DNA of 64,000 bases from Vibrio gallicus (GTDB taxonomy: Bacteria; Pseudomonadota; Gammaproteobacteria; Enterobacterales; Vibrionaceae). The notes below the pieces were generated by a model. That model searched no databases. It was given only the letters and a program-made list of their open reading frames with translations, and was not told the DNA's origin. The stretch covers positions 372,001 through 436,000 of the forward strand of contig NZ_AP024871.1 of assembly GCF_024346875.1 (NCBI RefSeq). Reading direction: 5' to 3'. This document shows positions 58,409 through 64,000 of the stretch, in pieces (position 1 is the first letter of the stretch; every line of letters starts with the position of its first letter). A program made the translations under genes and the position numbers.

Positions 58409-59854
58409 CTACTTATTTGTCTCAAATATCAATTGCACAGGTTCGATGTTTGCCTCTCCGGTAATATTGTTTTCGATACGCTCATCTTGAATGAGCCCAA
58501 GCTGTTTATAGATAACGTAATAGCGGTTGATATTGGCGACATACTGCACCGGTTCACGTCCTATATTACGACGAGCAATGATCTCTACATTGTTAAACCA
58601 GATATTGGGGTCATAGCCATGCTTGCGCGCAAGTGAGCGCATTCTCCGAATTTTTGCAGGACCTGCATTGTATGAGGCAAGGCTAAAATAAACCTTGTCG
58701 TTCTCTTCAATATCCGGGTCATTGAAGTAACGGTCGTGGATGAAACGCAGATATTTGGTCCCAGCATGAATGTTATTTTCTACCGGCTGAATATTAGGGA
58801 TATTGATATAAGGGTCTTTTGCAGTAGCAGGTAGCACCTGCATTATGCCTACTGCACCTCGGTGTGACACCTTACTATTATCTAAGCCTGATTCTTGGAA
58901 AGCTTGCGCAGATAACATCACCCAGTCGATATCGTACTGCTCACCATATCGCTCAAAGATTTTAGAAAGGCTACTAAGCTTTGCCATTTTTTTAGGATTC
59001 AGGGCGCGATTAAGCCATCGAGTGTTATCTATATATTTGCCATAGATGACGTTGCCGAGCAGGGTACCTCCCTTAGCTTTTTTAAGGTAGCGATTCACTT
59101 CGCTTTTTAATTGAGGGCTGTTTTTACGTAGTGCCCAAGCAATATTGCCATCTTCTCGTACTGGGAATTCGGTATGTACTTGGATGTTATTCATGACCTT
59201 TGACCATAATTTGGTCTTGTGGCTGTCGATGACGGTTGCTCGAATGTAGCCTTGGTCGACCATCTCAATCAGTTCAATGTCTTGCAAATCTTCTTGAATA
59301 AAATTGACCCGCATTGGGGCGAGTCCTTTATCGGACAGGCGTTGATTGAATGCTTGAATACTCTCAAAGTAGCTAGAACTGGCTCTAATCCAAACCTCAA
59401 GGCCTTCAAGGTCTGCAAGCTGTGTGATTTTAGGGAAGTCTTTATGTGTTACAAACAGCTCCTGGATACCCTTCAGAATCGGGTCACTGAAGTCAACTAG
59501 CTTGGAGCGTTTTTCGGTGATAGTAAGATTGGCGACTGCAATATCACCAAACCCATTCTCAAGAGCCTGTAGAAGATCATCACGCCCGACTGGGATGATC
59601 TTTATCCGCATTAACGGGGTATGTTTTTTGAGGTTATTTTCAAAGTGATGCAACTGTTCAGCAATGATGCCTTTGGGGCGCCCACCTTCAACGTAATAAA
59701 AACCAAGATCAGCAGACACTAGGGCTCGAATCACCCCTTTTTGTTTTAACTGATCTAGGTCTCCTTTGTAGGTATTGCGTTGCAATGGAGAAAGCTCAAG
59801 CCCTATAGCCGAGAAAGAGCTTAAAGCTATAAGCCAAATCAATAGACTTTTCAT
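58409..59854 (-). CDS. mltF: Membrane-bound lytic murein transglycosylase F (MltF)
   Basis: 481 residues from the ATG at 59854 with AGGGA upstream; the 13-residue longer frame is rejected because the signal/anchor MKSLLIWLIALSSFSAIG begins here. An SBP_bac_3-like substrate-binding domain (about 35-265, GVIRALVSADLGFYYVEGG) precedes the GH23 domain with catalytic Glu321 in QAFQESGLD, then HRGAVGIMQVLP and SLASYNAGPAKIRR. It degrades peptidoglycan at the outer membrane. No lipobox cysteine is obvious, so the anchoring may differ from other Mlt enzymes. Confidence 0.93.
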   Translation of the reverse strand: MKSLLIWLIALSSFSAIGLELSPLQRNTYKGDLDQLKQKGVIRALVSADLGFYYVEGGRPKGIIAEQLHHFENNLKKHTPLMRIKIIPVGRDDLLQALENGFGDIAVANLTITEKRSKLVDFSDPILKGIQELFVTHKDFPKITQLADLEGLEVWIRASSSYFESIQAFNQRLSDKGLAPMRVNFIQEDLQDIELIEMVDQGYIRATVIDSHKTKLWSKVMNNIQVHTEFPVREDGNIAWALRKNSPQLKSEVNRYLKKAKGGTLLGNVIYGKYIDNTRWLNRALNPKKMAKLSSLSKIFERYGEQYDIDWVMLSAQAFQESGLDNSKVSHRGAVGIMQVLPATAKDPYINIPNIQPVENNIHAGTKYLRFIHDRYFNDPDIEENDKVYFSLASYNAGPAKIRRMRSLARKHGYDPNIWFNNVEIIARRNIGREPVQYVANINRYYVIYKQLGLIQDERIENNITGEANIEPVQLIFETNK

Positions 59855-59877
59855 ACTACAGTCCCTGTAGGTTAATG

Positions 59878-59899
59878 AAAAAGCAGACTTCATGTCTGC
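59878..59899 (-). terminator. Terminator of bamD
   Basis: GCAGAC / GTCTGC with a 5-nt loop and a T5 tail on the minus strand. A second 9-bp stem, GACCGAATG / CATTCGGTC (59900-59929), lies just upstream of it. Confidence 0.88.
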
Positions 59900-59944
59900 G
59901 ACCGAATGCTAATTATTTAACATTCGGTCTCTTAAACTTAACAC

Positions 59945-60670
59945 TTATAACGGATTTAACTCAATTAATTTTTCAGTGCGCGCTACAGCGTCGTCAAGGT
60001 TTAGTTCTTGATAAGCAATAAGTTGGAGGCGTAATGACTTTCGAGCAGCTTCAGTGTCAGGGTAGGTCTTTTGAATCTCTTGAGTGCGGTTTATTGCCGC
60101 AATCCAAGCTTTGCGTCTTACGTAAAAGTCAGCAGTAGCTAGATCGTATTCGGCAAGTCTATGCTTTAGGGAGATCATACGTTGCATGGAGTCTTCAGCA
60201 TAAGCGCTATCAGGATAGCGTTGTAGTAGGCGCTTGAAGTCTGAGAAGGCGAGTTTAACCGGTTCAGGATCGCGATCTGAACGATCGATATTAAATACAT
60301 CGTGCAAAAAGTTTCTGTCTTGAGCCATATGGGTCAAGCCACGCATATATAGTATCCAATCGGATTTATCATGGGTTGGGTTGAGGCGTGTAAAGCGCTC
60401 AATAGTTGCTAATGCGAGAGGCAATTCATCATTTTTATAGTAAGCAAAGATGAGATCTAGCTGTACTTGCTCCGAGTAAGGACCAAATGGGTAGCGAGAG
60501 TCTAGAGCTTCCAATTTTTCAATTGCGGAAGTCCAGCCACCTTCTCTAAGAGAAGTTTGCGCGTCAGCATACAGTTGTGATGGCGGTACATCAGGTACGA
60601 TTTCATCACTACTACTACAGCCTGCTAACAGCAAAACTGATAGCAATCCGAGTGCGGGTAGGTGTTTCAT
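59945..60670 (-). CDS. bamD: Outer-membrane assembly lipoprotein BamD
   Basis: 241 residues from the ATG at 60670, where the lipoprotein signal MKHLPALGLLSVLLLAGC begins (Cys18). Five TPR-like repeats follow, with LDSRYPFGPYSEQVQLDLIFAYYKN and RLNPTHDKSDWILYMRGL matching BamD closely. It is the essential lipoprotein that docks with BamA to insert beta-barrels. Divergent from rluD as in E. coli. Six extra residues from 60688 are possible but unlikely. Confidence 0.96.
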   Translation of the reverse strand: MKHLPALGLLSVLLLAGCSSSDEIVPDVPPSQLYADAQTSLREGGWTSAIEKLEALDSRYPFGPYSEQVQLDLIFAYYKNDELPLALATIERFTRLNPTHDKSDWILYMRGLTHMAQDRNFLHDVFNIDRSDRDPEPVKLAFSDFKRLLQRYPDSAYAEDSMQRMISLKHRLAEYDLATADFYVRRKAWIAAINRTQEIQKTYPDTEAARKSLRLQLIAYQELNLDDAVARTEKLIELNPL

Positions 60671-60809
60671 TTTATAACCAGAAGCCATGCTAGATAATTT
60701 TATTTGTTGTGTGAACGTTACAATCAGCTAGATAGCAGATACAATAACCGAAACGTCTATTTTTTCATAGTCGTAAGCATTAGTCCCACAGTTTTTTAAA
60801 AAGTTCGAT

Positions 60810-61784
60810 ATGGCCCAAAAAATAGAGTTAAAAAATACCGTTAATCCAAGCCAATTAGGGCAAAGACTTGATCAAGCTCTAGCTGAGCTATTTGATGATT
60901 TCTCTCGCTCACGCTTGAAAGAATGGTTGTTAAACGGAAACGTTTCCGTTGATGGCAAGGTTATTACTAAGCCCCGCATACGAGTTATGGGGGGAGAAGA
61001 GATCACTGTCGTCGCTGAAATCGAAGATGAAGAACGCTGGGAAGCCCAAGACTTACCTCTCGATATTGTATACGAAGATGAAGATCTTTTAGTTATCAAT
61101 AAACCGCGTGGATTTGTTGTGCACCCTGGAGCGGGTACTCCCGACAGTACTGTATTGAATGCATTGCTGTTCCATTATCCGCAGATTGCAGAAGTGCCAC
61201 GCGCTGGTATCGTGCACCGTCTGGATAAAGACACCACAGGTTTGATGGTTGTCGCTAAAAATGTACCAACCCAAACTCGTTTAGTTCGTACGCTACAAAA
61301 GCGTCGTATTACACGTGAATATGAAGCGATTGCGATCGGTAAAATGACCGCTGGTGGCATGATTGAAAAGCCGATTGGCCGCCATCCAAATAAGCGCACC
61401 CTTATGGCTGTCAATGAGTTGGGTAAACCCGCTGTCACCCATTACCGTGTAGCTGAGCACTTTCGTGAGCACACTCGTATCCGTTTACGCCTAGAAACTG
61501 GCCGTACTCACCAAATACGTGTGCATATGTCCTATTTACAACATCCGTTGTTAGGAGATATAGCCTATGGAGGACGAGCTCGTATTCCAAAAGGTGCGTC
61601 TGAGAAACTGACGGAGATGATTCGTAGTTTTGATCGCCAAGCTTTGCATGCGGTTATGCTTAAATTTATACACCCAACAACGGGTGAAGAGATGAGTTTT
61701 CATGCTCCTGTGCCAGATGATATGGTGCAGATGGCAGAAGCGCTGCGTATCGATGCCAAACTGAACCCAGAAGACGACTATTAA
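60810..61784 (+). CDS. rluD: 23S rRNA pseudouridine synthase RluD
   Basis: 324 residues. An S4 RNA-binding domain (about 17-75) precedes the RluA-family catalytic domain with the Asp motif HRLDKDTTGLMVVAK (about 136-150), and RLETGRTHQIRVHMSYL follows. It makes pseudouridines 1911, 1915 and 1917 in helix 69 of 23S rRNA. Its stop overlaps the pgeF ATG by one base. Confidence 0.97.
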   Translation: MAQKIELKNTVNPSQLGQRLDQALAELFDDFSRSRLKEWLLNGNVSVDGKVITKPRIRVMGGEEITVVAEIEDEERWEAQDLPLDIVYEDEDLLVINKPRGFVVHPGAGTPDSTVLNALLFHYPQIAEVPRAGIVHRLDKDTTGLMVVAKNVPTQTRLVRTLQKRRITREYEAIAIGKMTAGGMIEKPIGRHPNKRTLMAVNELGKPAVTHYRVAEHFREHTRIRLRLETGRTHQIRVHMSYLQHPLLGDIAYGGRARIPKGASEKLTEMIRSFDRQALHAVMLKFIHPTTGEEMSFHAPVPDDMVQMAEALRIDAKLNPEDDY

Positions 61785-62509
61785 TGAGTTTTATTCGTCC
61801 TAAATGGGCATTGCCTAATACTGTGCAAGCAGTCAGTTCTACTCGTACTGGCGGCTTTTCAACAGGAGACTTTGCAAGTCTTAATTTAGGTATGCATGTG
61901 TCTGATGATCCAGAGCTAGTACAGCGCAATCGTCAGCACTTGCAGCAGGTAAGTAATATGCCTAGCGCTGCTATATGGATGAATCAGACCCACTCGACCG
62001 TTGTTGCCTCGGTTGATAGTCCTTCAATCTCAGCCATTGAATCCGATGCCTTGGTTACTTCTACACCAGGGGTTGTATTGAGTGTTATGACCGCCGATTG
62101 TTTACCCGTTTTGTTTGCCAGTAAAAATGGTCAGCAAGTGGCTGCTACCCATGCAGGGTGGCGGGGACTGGTCGGTGGTATTTTAGAGAATACACTTGAG
62201 TGCTTTGCACAAGACGTTACAGCTTGGATTGGTCCTGCAATTGGCGTCGAAGCCTTTGAAGTGGGCGAAGAGGTTCGCCAACAGTTTGTTGATATTGAAC
62301 CAAGTGATGCGATTGCCTTTATACAACACAAACCGGGAAAATTTATGGCTGATTTACCGCTATTAGCCAAGCTACGCTTAACCCGTATGGGGTGTAAAGA
62401 TGTCGCTTTATCGAATCTGTGCACCTACTCCAATCCTGAGACATTCTTTTCCTATAGAAGACAATCTAATACTGGCCGTCAAGCAAGCTTTATCTGGATA
62501 ACAGACTAG
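61784..62509 (+). CDS. pgeF: Peptidoglycan editing factor PgeF (YfiH, laccase-domain protein)
   Basis: 241 residues. The copper/zinc-type motifs MTADCLPVLF (about 104-113), THAGWRGLVGG (about 123-133) and the upstream MNQTHSTVV match the family. Family members act as purine nucleoside phosphorylases, and in E. coli the gene influences the fidelity of peptidoglycan precursors. Overlap with rluD suggests one operon. It lies directly before clpB, as in E. coli. Confidence 0.94.
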   Translation: MSFIRPKWALPNTVQAVSSTRTGGFSTGDFASLNLGMHVSDDPELVQRNRQHLQQVSNMPSAAIWMNQTHSTVVASVDSPSISAIESDALVTSTPGVVLSVMTADCLPVLFASKNGQQVAATHAGWRGLVGGILENTLECFAQDVTAWIGPAIGVEAFEVGEEVRQQFVDIEPSDAIAFIQHKPGKFMADLPLLAKLRLTRMGCKDVALSNLCTYSNPETFFSYRRQSNTGRQASFIWITD

Positions 62510-62536
62510 AGTAGTACAAAGTATAAGGTGAGCCAG

Positions 62537-62566
62537 CCTTGAAAAATGCGTTTCGCGCATCCATTT
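62537..62566 (+). promoter_or_regulatory. Sigma-32 (heat-shock) promoter of clpB
   Basis: CTTGAAA (62538-62544), a 14-nt spacer and ATCCATTT (62559-62566), close to the sigma-32 consensus CTTGAAA-N11-17-CCCCATNT. It lies 45 bp before the clpB start. The spacer contains the palindrome ATGCG-N5-CGCAT (62546-62560). Confidence 0.85.
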
Positions 62567-62610
62567 GAATATAAAGTAAACAAGTGAGTTTGTATTCAAA
62601 GGAGTTCGAA

Positions 62611-64000
62611 ATGCGTTTTGATCGATTAACTGGAAAATTCCAAGCCGCAATCTCGGATGCACAATCTCTAGCGGTTGGCCGAGATCATCAATATATAGAA
62701 CCAGCCCATCTATTATCTGCACTGCTTAATCAAAATGGCGGTAGTATTCGTCCATTAATGTCCCTGCTTCAGGTTGACATTGCCAAGCTTCGCGCTCAGT
62801 TGTCTGAGCAGCTCGACAAGCTACCTAAAGTAAGTGGGATGGCAGTGGATGTTCAGGTATCCCAAGCGTTAACTAAGCTTCTCAATCTTTGTGATAAGTT
62901 TTCTCAGAAACGAAATGATAGCTATATATCCTCTGAGCTTTTTCTACAAGCTGCGATTCATGACAGCAGTCAGCTGGGGCCTATATTAAAATCTCAGGGG
63001 CTGAGCGAAAGAAAAATCATCGAGGCGATCGAAAAGATCACCGGTGGTCAAAAGGTTGACGACCCCAACGCAGAAGAGCAGCGCCAAGCCTTAGAAAAAT
63101 ACACCATAGACCTCACCGCCCGTGCAGAGCAGGGTAAGCTAGATCCAGTGATTGGTCGAGATGATGAAATACGCCGTACTATTCAAGTGTTACAACGCCG
63201 AACCAAAAATAACCCAGTTCTAATTGGTGAGCCTGGTGTTGGTAAGACTGCGATTTTGGAAGGCTTGGCACAGCGTATTATCAATGATGAAGTTCCGGAA
63301 GGACTTAAAGGTCGTCGCGTGCTCGCTCTGGATATGGGGGCTTTGATCGCAGGCGCTAAATATAGAGGTGAGTTTGAAGAGCGTTTAAAAGCGGTACTTA
63401 ATGAGTTGGCTCAAGAAGAGGGCAATATAATTCTCTTTATTGATGAAATGCATACCATGGTCGGCGCAGGTAAAGGCGAAGGGGCAATGGATGCCGGTAA
63501 TATGCTAAAACCGGCGCTAGCTAGAGGCGAGCTTCATTGTGTTGGAGCGACTACATTAGATGAACACCGCCAATATATAGAGAAAGATCCTGCCTTGGAG
63601 CGCCGCTTCCAAAAGGTATTAGTCGATGAACCTAGTGTAGAGGATACCATTGCGATATTACGTGGATTAAAAGAGAAGTACGAGCTTCACCACCACGTTG
63701 ATATTACCGATCCTGCTATAGTCGCCGCGGCAACCCTTTCACACCGTTATGTCACGGATAGACAGTTACCAGATAAAGCGATAGATCTTATTGATGAGGC
63801 TGCATCATCGATTCGTATACAAATTGATTCAAAACCAGAGGTTATGGATAAGCTTGACCGCAAAATTATTCAATTAAAAATGGAGCAGCAAGCACTACAT
63901 AAAGAAGACGATGATGCCAGTCGAAAGCGTATTGCGTTAATCAATGAAGAGCTTACCGACAAAGAGCGTCAATATGCGGAATTTGATGAAGTTTGGACTG
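62611..64000 (+). CDS. clpB: ATP-dependent disaggregase ClpB (N-terminal part)
   Basis: The first 463 codons; the gene continues past the right edge. The N-domain (about 1-145) begins [18 protein letters not shown]; the first AAA+ domain has Walker A GEPGVGKT at 206-213 and Walker [11 protein letters not shown] (about 274-283). The coiled middle domain starts near residue 410. It rescues aggregated proteins with DnaK. AAGGAG lies nine bases before the ATG, and a sigma-32 promoter is upstream. Confidence 0.97.
   Translation, partial: MRFDRLTGKFQAAISDAQSLAVGRDHQYIEPAHLLSALLNQNGGSIRPLMSLLQVDIAKLRAQLSEQLDKLPKVSGMAVDVQVSQALTKLLNLCDKFSQKRNDSYISSELFLQAAIHDSSQLGPILKSQGLSERKIIEAIEKITGGQKVDDPNAEEQRQALEKYTIDLTARAEQGKLDPVIGRDDEIRRTIQVLQRRTKNNPVLIGEPGVGKTAILEGLAQRIINDEVPEGLKGRRVLALDMGALIAGAKYRGEFEERLKAVLNELAQEEGNIILFIDEMHTMVGAGKGEGAMDAGNMLKPALARGELHCVGATTLDEHRQYIEKDPALERRFQKVLVDEPSVEDTIAILRGLKEKYELHHHVDITDPAIVAAATLSHRYVTDRQLPDKAIDLIDEAASSIRIQIDSKPEVMDKLDRKIIQLKMEQQALHKEDDDASRKRIALINEELTDKERQYAEFDEVWT

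Overview
This window is an uninterrupted stretch of gammaproteobacterial housekeeping chromosome. Family identities and gene order point to the family Vibrionaceae, most likely a Vibrio main chromosome. Support comes from the chain gltD-gltB-yhcC-arcB-arcA-thrABC-grcA-nfo-ung-srmB and from pyruvate-type btsSR beside nagZ/anmK/murQ and a short CstA transporter. Base composition is moderate (mid-40s percent GC by eye). Species cannot be named from the sequence alone. I see no rRNA, tRNA, insertion sequence, prophage, integron or CRISPR array.

Layout. (1) 1-9.2 kb: glutamate synthase (gltBD, leftward), then divergent yhcC and the redox phosphorelay kinase arcB, then an unknown lipoprotein. (2) 9.2-16 kb: arcA (leftward, convergent with arcB), an unknown outer-membrane-like protein, then the attenuated threonine operon thrL-thrA-thrB-thrC. 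(3) 16-25.5 kb: grcA behind FNR-type sites, nfo, a tiny ORF with a perfect CRP palindrome, ung, a hemerythrin-like protein, a DUF3545-like protein, an Na+/alanine symporter, yaaA, a GNAT acetyltransferase, srmB, trmN6 and fldB. (4) 25.5-32.3 kb: xerD-dsbC-recJ-prfB (with its programmed +1 frameshift)-lysS, then a CBS-domain protein. (5) 32.5-39.8 kb: queA-tgt, yajC-secD-secF, fkpB and ispH. (6) 39.8-49.3 kb: the CstA/BtsT-like transporter, a DUF2799-like lipoprotein, a large metzincin-like lipoprotein, murQ-anmK and divergent nagZ (peptidoglycan recycling), and btsS-btsR. (7) 49.5-58.2 kb: TyrR-type sites and aroF-tyrA, ettA, slt-trpR, yjjX, pheA and raiA. (8) 58.4-64 kb: mltF, bamD, rluD-pgeF, and the first part of clpB behind a sigma-32 promoter.

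How the genes work together. Several regulators sit next to probable targets. ArcB and ArcA are neighbours, and FNR-type boxes lie in front of arcA and grcA. BtsSR lies in the same 10 kb as a pyruvate-family transporter whose upstream region carries direct repeats resembling BtsR half-sites. aroF-tyrA, trpR and pheA put aromatic amino-acid synthesis and its control in one 9-kb block. murQ, anmK, nagZ, slt and mltF give a wall-turnover theme between 43 and 60 kb.

Most of the window is ordinary core genome, and I do not claim a new multi-gene system. The best leads are small: the tiny ORF at 17.8 kb under a 9-bp-arm CRP palindrome, the metzincin-like lipoprotein at 42-43.5 kb, the possible BtsR operator before cstA, the alternative hairpins in the gltB leader, and the FNR-box cluster before grcA.
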